The notes under the pieces were generated by a model. It did no database searches. It saw only the letters and a program-made list of their open reading frames with translations, and was not told the DNA's origin. This document shows, in pieces, positions 53,335 to 64,000 of a DNA stretch of 64,000 bases. A program made the translations under genes and the position numbers. The stretch spans positions 1-64,000 of the forward strand of contig NW_026570279.1 of NCBI RefSeq assembly GCF_019649055.1. The letters run 5' to 3'. The first letter of the stretch is position 1; every line of letters begins with the position of its first letter. This DNA is from Paramacrobiotus metropolitanus. Taxonomy: Eukaryota; Tardigrada; Eutardigrada; Parachela; Macrobiotidae.

Positions 53335-56300
53335 ACTTTTTGAGGCCATTAACTTTGAATAGGCTACCTAGAGTTGGTATGCCTTGTGAGTCGCTTTAAA
53401 ACGAATTCTATTGGCTAATGCTTACGAGCCAACCTCTAACTGCTTTTCTCGTTTCTATTGGACGAGCTCATGCTATTGCTATTGGGCAGCACAGCTGCTC
53501 CCATTGGCAGAGTTTATGCAGGTGCCGTTTATATGCTCTCTGCGATTTGCTGGTTTCATAACAAATTTTCTCCCACCCGTTTAAATTATGACGTTGCATA
53601 AAGGCATTTGATTTATTAGGAACAGTTTGATTATATTATTACTTTACAGTTTTATAATTTTATTCACGTTTCCAGTACTAAGGTACGACGGTCGCAGTAT
53701 TGCAAACAGGAATTCCCGAAAAAAATATCAATTCAAGCGAGACTGTAGACTAAACCAATTCAGAGAATAAAATTAAGCACAACGAACGACAGTCATAAGC
53801 TGACAGGAACAATCAGAGAGTCTGGAAACCAGTATACTAATTAAAAGCGTCAAACTAGAAGTGGCCTTCAATGCTTTGATTAAAATCCAAAATGGTCCCA
53901 ATCGGGAATTCCAGACGCCCGGCTACCTACAAGGCACAAGCAGGGCACATTCACTACACTGGAAATCTTATTCCGTATTCAAACAAAATCATTTTCACAC
54001 CAGCGCCTGTCAGTTTTGCAGTTGTTTTATTTTGCATACAGATGCAACTTACCGTTTATAATTTCATTCAGCAGAAGCGGTTTTCCCAGATTTAATTGCA
54101 AATTTAATGACGGAAATTCCCGGAATTCCTGTAAAGACAATAAAATACAACTGCTGGATAACAAAATTCATATATGCGCATAGATTTTTATTCAAATAAA
54201 ATTTTATCAAAATTGCATTTGTACGACTTTACTTTTGTGATGTTAAACCAGTATTTAGACAATACTTAAGCGAAATGGCGCAAACGTATGGCAGGAATTT
54301 CCGCGGGATAAAAGAATTATTACCAGCAAAATTTACCTAAAAGGGACTGACGTATCCTTTCGAAAAACGTGCTGTCTTGGTCGTGTAAGTTGCCAAATAA
54401 TTTTTATCGTAGGAGTTTGTAGCCAAACAGCAAACCTCCAAATGAACGCGATCCCGTATTGATACTGACGCTTGTGCGTTGGAACTCCAAGTTCCTCATG
54501 ACGAACTGATCATGACAGGAATTCCCGAACAATCACAGCAAACCACAGTCCACAGGCAATCATATTCCAAAACATTACGAAACGACACAAGCAAAACGAA
54601 CGTCAGGAACTATATTCTGTGGGTTTTTGAATTTGAAAATTTAAAGTTCGACGTCTTAAGCAGACTGCAACTGCAGAGTGCAGACGTTGGGTTTACAGTA
54701 CTGGTTGCTACGGGACTGAATGTGAGTGTACTAGAATGTACGTACAGACGTTCAAGTGGGCTGTACACGGCAGCCCGCTTGTTTGCAAGCCAATGGGAAT
54801 TACAAAAACAACTAGGTTGCGGCATAGTCAGCCGCATAGTAACCGGCATGTTATGCCGTATACCACCTATCTATTATGCGCCAAGTCGAAATTTTGGCGT
54901 AAGCTCGATTTTCGTGTGAGTACAAGCCTACACCGCCCGAATTAAGAGTGGGCGTTAAGCCGTTACTATCACCAAGTTCCTGGCGAACGATGTGCCATTC
55001 AAAATGTCAAATTAGGGAATTATTCGTCTGATTTTCTATTTTGAATTCACTCAAAACTCTGTAAAAAATGCCTCATTATCTGCGAACTGAACCGACAGTG
55101 CTTACGCAAACTGGAAATCATCGGCACATTCACCCCAACGGGGCACACGGAAAGGTAAGTTAAGTGCGCCATCGCATATTTTAATCAAGCAAATATCCAT
55201 GATAGTATGCCTGGAAAAAAGTTCGTACTTACAGTTTACACAGTAATACAAAATGCATTAATAAAATTTTCGAATCGAGATGCAGTCATGGGCTTTCGGG
55301 TGCCCCGTTCCAGTAACTCACAACACCGTGAAGTATAATACCGTATCACTGCATACTTTATGGCACATGGTTTTGCAAAATGCTCATGCATTTTGGTTTG
55401 CTATATTTTGTTTGCAAACTTTCCAAAAAAAATATAGATAAACTGCGATCTTTTTTTTGCAGCATTGTATTAGTATTGTTTATTTTAACATACAGTGCAA
55501 CGATGACGGATTTCGAAAGTGCAACGGCTGTCCGTTTTTATTTGATCTACCAGTCTACAAAAGAATTAAATTACACACTTATTTGTTAATTAAACTCTCG
55601 GGATCCTAGAATCTAGGGGATCCGACACTGGCCTATGGAAATGTTAAAAACTCACAAATCTATGTATTTCGAAGTTTCGGTCACTGACACGTGCCTTTTC
55701 GCACATTCCTGTACTTCTGCAATAGAAGTTTATTACGAGTTCAGAAAACTTCGCCCATTGATCTTAAGCATCCGGTTATGGTAATCGGCTCGCTATCCCT
55801 TTTATTTGCGTTACAGAAGCACGATAACCGTGCATGTGCAAAAGTACAACCTGTATTTGGGCGTGCGGTTGTAATTCATACCGGGCCAAAGATGGAAAGG
55901 CGATGCAAGCACAGTGAAGCGCTCAACCGTATCGACGGATTCGGTCTTTACACCGCTTTAACGGGTTATTTAAGCAATAAAAGAGAACGTAAGCAATAAT
56001 GAACTGAGCACAGTCACTTCCATTATATTCCTCCATTCCTCGCATCAAAATTTCATAAACGTACGGCTTTATAGGCTTTTAAAAAAATATTTCAAATGCA
56101 GTTTCTGAGAAACTGCTTGAAGTATTTTAAAAGTAATTAAGCTGACTCAACTTTCGTGTAACGCACGTTGGCGGGACCTAAAGCTGCATAAATTGCCAAA
56201 TTTCGCGCGTAGAGCGAAACCAACGAGGGGTTTCGCTGCAAAATGTTTTAGAAATTTCATTTGAAATTTCAAATAAAAGTTTTTAGAAATTTCATCTTTC

Positions 56301-57338
56301 GTTTATCAAAGTACCTTAGACAATGAAAACCTACTTTTGTACGGATTGCGAAGCTAACAGGCGGATCTACAACGGAACCGCCGACTTTGAACACCTTCGA
56401 ACGGCGAACACGATTTTGATCGACGTTTTTTGTACCGGCTCTTCTCGTAATGTATGACGTTAAGGGGAACATGTGAACCCTCAACATTTTTTCGAGATAT
56501 CTGCCTGACGTTGGTGGGAGGGTAGATGCAGTCGGACAGATTAGTGAACGACTTATCCAGCATTCTGCCGGCCTTCAAAAGGAAGCTGGATGCAAATCAT
56601 GCATCCACCTTCCAGTTTAATGAAATTCTGATGTTATAAAAAATGTTGATGTTTTCACTTAATACAAAATTATGTTTTACCTCTGGTGAAATAAAGTGAA
56701 TCATGCAACTCCAACGAATGTTTACCATCTATCCCTCCAATTCCTGCCGGATGCACGCGTTTACGATAGAAAAACCAAGCGAACCCATATCTTGAGCTTT
56801 TTGCCGAAATATATACGCCACACAGACATACGACTTTGCTAACAGACCCACTACCGGCAGCGTTTGCAGGTCGTCTGACGTTAGGCAAAAACCAGCGAGC
56901 ACAACGAAGACTCACCGCTAGGGCGAGCTGTGGACGGGATCGTAAAGCAGCGAACCAGGAGCGCGGCAGGCGGGCGCTCTGTCGTTCTTTATTAACTTTT
57001 TGATGATGCATTGCAGTTTGCAAGGAAATAGTACAAGCTGTTTTTCGAAATCCAAGTTCCGCTGATGGTGAGTATGCAAAAATGCGTTCTGGAAAAAAAT
57101 CCATATTTTAAAATGTATGCACAGCACAGTAACGAGCTCATAACGGATGTAACGCACTAAAATATTCGAACTTGAGTCGATGACACTCACTGCTTTTGCT
57201 CCCCGCTTCAGGTAGGCACGTTCTTTTGAATATTCTTATGAGTCTGAATATCCAGCCAAAAGTTTCTCAACAAAGTGATTGCAGTTTTACGAGTAAGTAA
57301 CGCTAACAATTAGCGGCAACTCGAAAAGCACATCGCAA
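53335..57338. other. No confident gene
   Basis: Around 55085-55155 the words CELNRQCLRKLEIIGTFTPT followed by a good donor (GGAAAGGTAAG) recall the first intracellular loop of the GPCR at 30683 (LRKIGTF), but no TM1 precedes it, so I do not call an exon. AGGAATTCCCG recurs near 53708 and 54518. Confidence 0.4.
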
Positions 57339-57340
57339 TA

Positions 57341-59407
57341 CTGTACTGCTACCCTGCACTTGTCCAGACTTTTGTACGGTTTGAGCCTACTGCACTATAG
57401 TCGAGTGAGAGCTAAAGCCGCTCACGTTCAGTCAGCTGCCTGCTCTCTGCACGCAGTTGCAGTCCGTGTATGTGAATCGTGAATGGGCTCATACAACGTA
57501 CGTGTGTAGCCGGCAGAAAGGTTGACTGGCTCACGGCTCACGAAGCAAACCTTTTTGCCGGCAAAAAAGTTTGTTAACTTTTTTGACGGGCGAAATGGCT
57601 CACGACCATAGATCATCTTAGCAGAAGCGCCAGTGTGTAGATTTTATGCGATAAAGCATTAAGTAAATAAATTCGGTTCTGTTCTGCATATGAGTTAGCG
57701 CAACACAATCCAGATACTACGTACTTTCGCCAGCTGGTAATGTAATGCCAAAAATTCGCCAAAAATTAAAATGTAAAGCCAACAATTATCCGAAAATTAG
57801 TTTATGTGATTTTATATCAGCTGTTTGGACTGCTAATGAGAGGTAAACAGACGTTGTGAGTATCGGAAAATCATCCTTACGAAGACTGACTGAGTGAGCG
57901 ACTGATTTGCTGTACAGATACTTCTACGTAGTAAAAAATTCGGAAGCGTTATTAAATTTATCATAAAGTGTTGTTAAATTTGCGAAAACTATTATAATCG
58001 AAATGACAAGTGAATACTACAAGCATACGTCTCGGCGTAAACCAAAAACAAGCCCTCCCTTATGTTTTCATTTGCCGTTCTGTCATCAAAATATTGAAGA
58101 TTCCAATTTTAATTCTCCATAACATCAGCACTCATTAACATTGCGCTAGACTCGTGAACAATACCACTCTCCACGTAGTGAAACTTGGGTCCCGTGAGCC
58201 ATCCTGCCCGGCAAATTGGCTCACAAACGTGAGCCATCCTGCCCGGCACACAGGCTCACGATCGTGAGCCTGTGTGCCGGGCAAGAAGGCTCACGAATTT
58301 AAGTAAGTATTTCAGTACATGCACGGTATAAATAAACTAGAGTATACGACAATTGTATCAACGTTTTCCTTGTAACAACTGGCCACTTAAACCTGGACTA
58401 TACAAAATTTAGCACTTTTGAAAATTACAAACTATTAGTTGTAGCACGTTTGCAAATTTAGTATGCTTATAATTACAAATTGTGATTATAACTAATGCAT
58501 AACTACCAAGAGTTACACAGTGCTCTGGTAGCTCGTGAAAAGGAGAATGGTTGCTGAGTGCTGACTGATCAACTATCGCGGACAAATATTGTAGCCATAT
58601 TATGAAAATGCAAATTCTTGCTTCCAGCTCTGTACAGTTATTGCAGACTGCATAGTGCGCAGTCTGCGCATATAACCGTGAACCATTTTGCCGGGCAGGA
58701 TGGCTCACGGGACCTACGCTTCTCACTTCTCAGCCTTCGTCTTGGCACTGTTCAGTGTTTACGAGTCTCGCACAGCGCTGATGTTAATTCAGAAAACGAT
58801 AGAAATCTTCAATATTTTAATTATAGAATGGCAAATTACAACATAAGGAAGCACCTGTTTTTGATTTACGCAGATACGTATGCTTATAGTATTTATTTAT
58901 TCAATGAGAGTGGTTTTCACCAAATGATAACGTTTTCCGTGCCTTTCCCTAAGAAGACGTGCCACAAAGCAGTCGCTCAGTCAACCAGCCTTCGTAGCGA
59001 TAACAATACAATAATTCCAACGTCTGTATACCTCTCACAAACGGTTTAAGGAGCTGAGCTAACTAAAATTTGCCCGATAATTTGTTGTCGAAATTTTTGC
59101 TTTGCATAACCGGTTGGCCAAGATATGGTATGTAGCAACTGTACTGTACAGCGCTAACACACACGCAAAACAAAATCCATTTTATGGATATAATATCTCA
59201 ATACGTTATCGCATAGAATCTGCACACTGGCGCCTGTGCTACGATGATCGAAGATCGTGAGCCATTTCGCCCGTCAAAAAAGTTAACAAACCTTTTTGCC
59301 GGCAAAAAGGTTTGGTCCGTGAGCCATGAGCCTGTCAACCTTTTTGCCGGCTACATACGTGCGCCTGCACTGCAAAATAAATGGACAAGTGCAGGGTAGC
59401 AGTACAG
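57341..59407. mobile_element. 2.1-kb inverted-repeat element flanked by TA
   Basis: The ends CTGTACTGCTACCCTGCACT TGTCC and the mirror GGACAAGTGCAGGGTAGCAG TACAG match, and TA flanks both (57339-57340 and 59408-59409), a Tc1/mariner-type target. A second inverted pair lies inside: AACCTTTTTGCCGGC with TTTTTTGACGGGCGAAATGG near 57545-57600 and their mirror near 59262-59315. The middle (58190-58300) repeats GTGAGCCATCCTGCCCGGCA. No transposase is seen, so it is non-autonomous or composite. Confidence 0.75.
58190..58300. repeat. Direct and inverted copies of GTGAGCCATCCTGCCCGGCA
   Basis: Two direct copies are followed by a perfect-looking palindrome, GCACACAGGCTCACGATCGT and GAGCCTGTGTGC; another mirror copy (CCGGGCAGGATGGCTCACGG) is at 58692-58711. 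Confidence 0.75.
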
Positions 59408-59409
59408 TA

Positions 59410-59628
59410 CTGTAGAGTAACCCTCCACTTGACAGCTTTTTTTACAGCCCAGAGAGACGTACGTTGTACAAGCACATTCACCATTCACATGCGCTGCCTG
59501 TGACTAGGCAGGCAGCACATGTGAGAGCAGTGCAGTCGGCTCTGAGCCAGCTGAACGTTTGTCAGTGCTACAGTGCCGTATAGCTCATATCGTACGAAAA
59601 AGCTGTCAAGTGCAGGGTTACTCTACAG
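59410..59628. mobile_element. 219-bp MITE sharing a TA with the element to its left
   Basis: The ends CTGTAGAGTAACCCTCCACT TGACAGCTTTTT and mirror AAAAAGCTGTCAAGTGCAGG GTTACTCTACAG differ by little. TA lies at 59408-59409 (also the right flank of the preceding element) and 59629-59630. Its terminal sequence resembles the neighbour's, so the two are related. Confidence 0.8.
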
Positions 59629-61270
59629 TATTAAAAAGTAAAAACGACTTTACTACTATTAAAAGCAAAATCGACTTGGGCGACGAGTAGAGCGTGCTTG
59701 TTGATCCATGTTAGATTCATCCAGTTCACGGCGTCAAGTGCATTCTAGAACACGGATCCTTTTTCTCGTGTAGAATGTAGTCACGGAAGCTTCCTGTGAA
59801 CATCATGGTGCCCCGGTATTTTAAAATTATTACTCGTACGGTCAGTTTTCAACGCTGCTGTAAGGCATGTTCAAACCAACTCATGTTCCCGCCCAGCTCA
59901 AGCCGTTGCGCAATAAGTAATGGCCGCTATACAGATTGCAGAATGCTGATTTATCGAAATTATCCGCGCTAAACCTTTCAATTTTTTTTTGTGGCAGTGT
60001 AATTAGTTATGTCAAAGTTATATGGATAACCAATTCTTAGTACGAAATTGAGAAAAAACAATCCTAAGCCCTTTTACAAATTAGCGCAATCGTACAAGTG
60101 AGAGTGTGACTTCTCGCCGCACACAGTTTCGAAGCACAACGTTTTTCCGCGAAGACATTTTACCGCCGGACACATACAGTACATGCAACGCAACAGCCAC
60201 GACGCGGCTTCCGTGACCAGTTGGCACCGGCGATTACGGGACCCTTATGAACGTTCGTCTGCTTTTCAGTAAGCCGTTATAGAAATATTTGCCGCATCAA
60301 CGGAATCGTAAAGTAAATAAAAGTGTAGAATTATACCCTTATGATTGAGTTATTCTTCTTTGCATTTTTATCGGTAAGCAGCGCCATTCACGCAAAAACT
60401 GCAAGTTGCAAGCAAAATTTATATCGCGTTAAAATCACAAAAAGTGAAAAAATTATGTTTAGTCTTCAGTTTCAATACTGAAATCCGATCCATGTTCACT
60501 AATGAGCCAGTACACTCTCATGTCACCTTTTCCCTGCAAAAAGATGCCAAATATAACCAATTACTGCGCGCGCGTATTATTAATTATTGCGCGTCATATT
60601 TCAGAAAAACATCGCTTGGATAGTTACTTTGATTTTCATTATCCCACGCTTCTTCATTTCAAAATTCCCGGTTGTCACAAGATAGTTTCGAGTTCTCTCA
60701 CTGCACTGAATCCGGAAAGCTACAAAAAGGAGAATCATTTCATCAGGACGAAAACATTTTACAGAATACGGTTCAAAATGATAGGTCTATTAAGTATCAA
60801 AGCCCTGGAGCGTAAATCTGCCAACGAAGACGGACCAGAATACGAAATTTGCTTTGTTTATAAATGCTAAGGCTCATTCGTTTCGTAAAACTTCCGTACT
60901 CTGTACACTGGGAAATTTATCTTTTGAAAAGCGCCGCGTTCATGGATTGCTGTCGGTTCTTCCTATCATATTAGAATTCCGTTAGTTTTGAAATTCAAGT
61001 AGACGAATCTTTGGTTTTTTCGGTCAAAAAATGTTTGGAAACTCTTTTCCAGAACGCTGAAAGGATTTTTTGAATGATAGCGGGCTTTATGTACATGGCA
61101 TAATAAGAAATCAAGGTTGTACGAGTTCAAATACGAGCAGCTAGCTTATAAACTGCGCTAAGCCGACGCCGACCAATAGAAAAATTAGAGAAGCAGCTGA
61201 ATCGAATGGAACTAATAATACGCAGCGATTTAGCCTGAGAAAAACTTCTGTTCTAAAAACTTTCAAGCAT
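59629..61270. other. One weak open frame (60502-60870), nothing else supported
   Basis: ATG 60502 opens 122 codons, ending CFVYKC, with HFKIPGCHKIVSSSLTALNP and FYRIRFKMIGLLSIKALERK, which look protein-like but match nothing I know. About 160 bp upstream, ATG 60342 begins MIELFFFAFLSVSSAIHA, a possible signal peptide with a GTAAGC donor inside it. The two could be exons of one secreted protein; the phase was not settled. Confidence 0.25.
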
Positions 61271-61591
61271 TTGATTCGTCTCGAACGCCTGGCTTACAGA
61301 CGCTTGGCTTACTTTCTCGAACGCCGCCTTACTCTGTACATGTCGGATGCGCTTACGGACACAACTTCAGCCCTTGTTCGTATTTATAGCCGTATTCATA
61401 GTCCTCATACTGCGCTCTGTTATTACGCTAAGGTGACTTACGAATGCCGGATGATTCCATTCTGGAAGCTGTATTCACTGCAAAAGGCATTGAATCCCGT
61501 GGTTAATATTTACATGTACAGATACCAGAAACAAACACCTGGAAAACTGATAAAGCGGAAGCACGTTGCTACGAGTCAAGTTTTGAGATAA
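61271..61591 (+). pseudogene. GPCR C-terminal fragment with a TM7-like motif
   Basis: The second half reads CRMIPFWKLYSLQKALNPVV, NIYMYRYQKQTPGKLIKRKH, which has the NP--N-Y pattern of TM7 followed by a basic cytoplasmic tail. The first half (ERLAYRRLAYFLERRLTLYM) is not typical of TM6 and starts without ATG. No TM1-TM6 exons were found upstream on this strand, so I treat it as a fragment or a last exon of a gene I cannot trace. Confidence 0.4.
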
Positions 61592-61760
61592 TTTATGCTG
61601 AGAAAACTACAAGTATTACCAATGTGGCAAGAATGGCTGATCCTTCTGAGCTACAGTATGTACGAGTACATCTGTACATGATCGACAGTTTACAGTGTTT
61701 CCCGCTAAACTCGTATGCACTAGTACTCTAGTAGATTGTAACGTATCGTTGGTTTCTTAC

Positions 61761-62476
61761 CAGTATCACCAAATATGCAGAATCGAGGCAAGTGCAGTCC
61801 AACAACACCCCCAACCACAGGCCCTGTTAGCAGTGATCTTCAACTCGAAGCATCGATTTTTGTGCTAACTATTGTATACGAAACTTGCAGACAGACGCAT
61901 AAATTGTCGCGTGTAAGTTGTAACTGATGTAAGTAACTAAAAAGGTCTCAGAGTACAGCTTTGGCATGATCTCCCACTGCTTTTTAAAAGGTTCGATTAC
62001 CGGAATTAATCCCGATCCTAATCTGCATCTTTCGGTCGGGTAATCGAGGAAAGTCCATGTCCATAACCGTCTGCATTATATGCAGCGCTAGACTGGCGGT
62101 TTCACTGGCATGCTGGCTTCCATGTCTGTTTGGGATGCCACTAGCGACCTATTCAAAATGTAATCGGACCGGGATCGTCTGTTTGCCTACATATTTTGCT
62201 TGGAAAGCTTCAAGCGGTCAACGAGCTTGACTGGTTTGACGTCGTCGTTAACAACATACCATGTACTCTTCACCTCGGTTCTCCACTTTCAGCACATCAT
62301 AGCTATCTAAGTATACAGCTGATATTAGCTTAACCAGGAAGCTGACTATGTATACCTTGCAGCAAATAAGAACAATTTCAAACATGGGAGTTTTACAAGA
62401 AGTACCAGTTAACGTGTCCAGCGCACTCCAGCATTCACTCACGACTTTGATCACTTCTGTCGGCGGAATTTTTGAA
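61761..62476 (-). CDS. Second receptor guanylyl cyclase, four catalytic-domain exons, probably a relic
   Basis: Exons 62476-62406 (SKIPPTEVIKVVSECWSALD), 62318-62260 (VYLDSYDVLKVENRGEEYM), 62148-62001 (VASGIPNRHGSQHASETASL, then MQIRIGINSG) and 61823-61761 (PVVGGVVGLHLPRFCIFGDT) have GT-AG borders and matching phases, and fall on consecutive parts of the cyclase domain. The second metal-binding Asp of 'ETIGDAYM' is Glu here (ENRGEEYM). The exon with FSDI should lie upstream but a foldback element begins there, and the VNTASRMES exon that should follow was not found. Its splice positions equal those of the complete gene at 18903-27492 in part (after YM, after INSG), so it is a paralogue. Confidence 0.8.
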
Positions 62477-62629
62477 CTGTAGAGCAGGGAAAATTGAGAT
62501 TATATAAAATGATGGTATGACACATCAGAAGTTGATACAGGGGGCAAAACTAGGCATCTTCCACCGTTCCTTTATACTGCTGCCGTCAGCCGGCTGGAGT
62601 TTGACGTTGTGGCTGAACATGGCGCTTAA

Positions 62630-64000
62630 GGGATCTGGCCCGGTACATTGCACCAAATTCGTGTACATCCACGGGAACCTTCGCTGTCGCGCACTCCCAA
62701 ATACCTTTTTGCATTGCTTTATGGCATTTTGTAGCCAAAAGAATTGTATACGTAGTTGTGAAATCCGTTTACGCGCGCAACATCCGGTTGCGGAGTTATG
62801 AGGGTAACAAAATTCCAAAAAGTTTAAATGCATTCAGGTGTACCAAAAGTCTCATTATGGCCGATCACTTTCAAATTTTGCACGTAAATGCACGTAACCA
62901 TGAAGATTGGTTTGGTTCGGAACCAGACTTCTAAGATTTTTTTTAGATTTTAAAATGAATTTTAAAATTTTTGAAATTCATTTTAAAATTCGAAAAAAAT
63001 TGTAGAAGTCTGGATCCGTACCAAAACAATCTTCATGGTTATGTGCATTTGCGTGCAAAATTTGAAAGGGATCGGTCCATAATAGTTGCTGTCAAATATG
63101 CTACGTATTGGGACTCGGATGCGAATTGTATCTAGGTCAAAACTCTCGAGTGCGCAACAACTCACGCACTGATTTGTGAGTCAGACAGATTCACTGATAA
63201 CGCCGCGCGCATTGGTCAGATGGAGAATCAGTTGCTGAATTAGAAAACCGAGCTGTTGAGCTCGGTTTTATAATTCGCGCTCACATTCATGACCGCTTGT
63301 CAACTCTTTAAAATTATCCTGCGCTGCTAATAAACGTTCGTAGTGATCCAGGCTGCATTAAACTGTATGTAATTACGCTGTACTTACTGTAGTTCGTCAT
63401 TAAGTTTTAAGACAATAAGGTTTAATTAATTAACCTAATAATTAGTAACTGAACGAAAATTTGATGAACTAACTAGAGCCATTCACGCCTAATGAGCACA
63501 TTTAACAGCTAATTAATTAGCGAATCTGCCCTAATTAGTAATTTCGCACCTGGTTTTTTTAGCACCTAATTAGCAAATTTATTACACATGAAAAAAATTA
63601 ATTACATGTCATCAAGCTATGTGAGATCATTTTTCTTAACAAGTTTGCGCTTGTTGTGTTGCGTTGTCCATGGTAGTGAATGGCACTGAAGGCAGATTTA
63701 TTGCAGAATTCACGGTGCTGTCAGATCTGGTGTTTATTTCTACGAGTGTATCCGTTATCAGTGGTGGGAACATGTTTCAATTTTTTCTCTTAGTCATAGC
63801 GGAAAAATGAGTAACCGATACGTGCGCAGCAGTCGTGCCGCAGATACAAGCGGGCTGCTGATATTTGACAGTCCTGAATGAGACTTTTGGTACACCTGAA
63901 TGCATTTAAACTTTTTGGAATTTTGTTGCCCTCATAACTCCGCAACCGGATGTTGCGCGCGCAAAAGGATTTCACAACTACGTATACAATTCTTTTGGCT
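62630..64000. mobile_element. Foldback transposon, copy 3, interrupted by another insertion and cut by the window end
   Basis: TTAA at 62626-62629 precedes GGGATCTGGCCCGGTACATT. The left arm runs to an AAAATGAATTTTAAAATTTT centre near 62965, and the right arm mirrors it to 63083, stops in the middle of CCATAATGAGAC, and resumes at 63880 (GAGACTTTTGGTACACCTGA) to the window end. Confidence 0.85.
63084..63876. mobile_element. Insertion of about 0.8 kb inside the foldback element
   Basis: Removing this segment rejoins the foldback arm exactly. AAT is present at both edges (63081-63083 and 63877-63879), a likely 3-bp target duplication. CTGTCAAATAT lies five bases inside the left edge and its mirror ATATTTGACAG five bases inside the right edge. 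A hairpin, AAAACCGAGCT/AGCTCGGTTTT, is at 63244-63268. No transposase is seen. Confidence 0.75.

Noticed and set aside
54479-54919. 146-codon plus-strand frame
   Set aside because: It begins without ATG, has no domain or splice support, and lies in a repeat-rich stretch. Chance is likely.

Overview
This is eukaryotic, animal-type DNA. Genes are split by GT-AG introns, many of them short; transposons are dense and nested; the two best gene families are receptor guanylyl cyclases and peptide-type GPCRs. A tardigrade or another small ecdysozoan fits best, because such genomes carry many natriuretic-receptor-like cyclases. That assignment is inference and cannot be proved from one window.

Layout. 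Positions 1-10640 hold a GC-rich block unlike the rest of the window. It carries a relay of overlapping plus-strand reading frames that look like pieces of one or two very long proteins, with four domains resembling the linker-histone (H15) winged helix and a long acidic tract, followed by repeats. I do not recognise the family. 11.3-15.4 kb is a nearly complete non-LTR retrotransposon on the minus strand. 15.7-16.6 kb is a foldback transposon inside an ACGTTCT-rich array. 18.9-27.5 kb is a receptor guanylyl cyclase gene (minus) that I could resolve into 20 exons with consistent splice phases, about 1042 residues. One of its short introns contains a complete Tc1-like transposon, which has its own intron; another contains a hAT-type MITE. 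28-44 kb is mostly decayed repeats and gene fragments: a GPCR, two copies of a retroelement-type RPDG/WDAT domain, PIF1 helicase and Helitron N-terminal remnants, a truncated second GPCR and small MITEs. 45.6-50.8 kb is an intact seven-exon GPCR gene (plus) of the GnRH/AKH/corazonin receptor type. 52.5 kb has a very small open frame with a signal peptide and a GKR site. 57.3-59.6 kb has two TA-flanked inverted-repeat elements that share one TA. 61.3-62.5 kb holds a GPCR tail fragment (plus) and four exons of a second guanylyl cyclase (minus). The window ends in a third foldback copy that is itself interrupted by another insertion.

Functionally, the two cyclases and the GPCRs would be cell-surface receptors, for cGMP and G-protein signalling respectively. 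Nothing shows that they act in one pathway. Several otherwise good genes are broken by exactly one missing base, often in a homopolymer run. This suggests either uncorrected assembly errors or recent decay.
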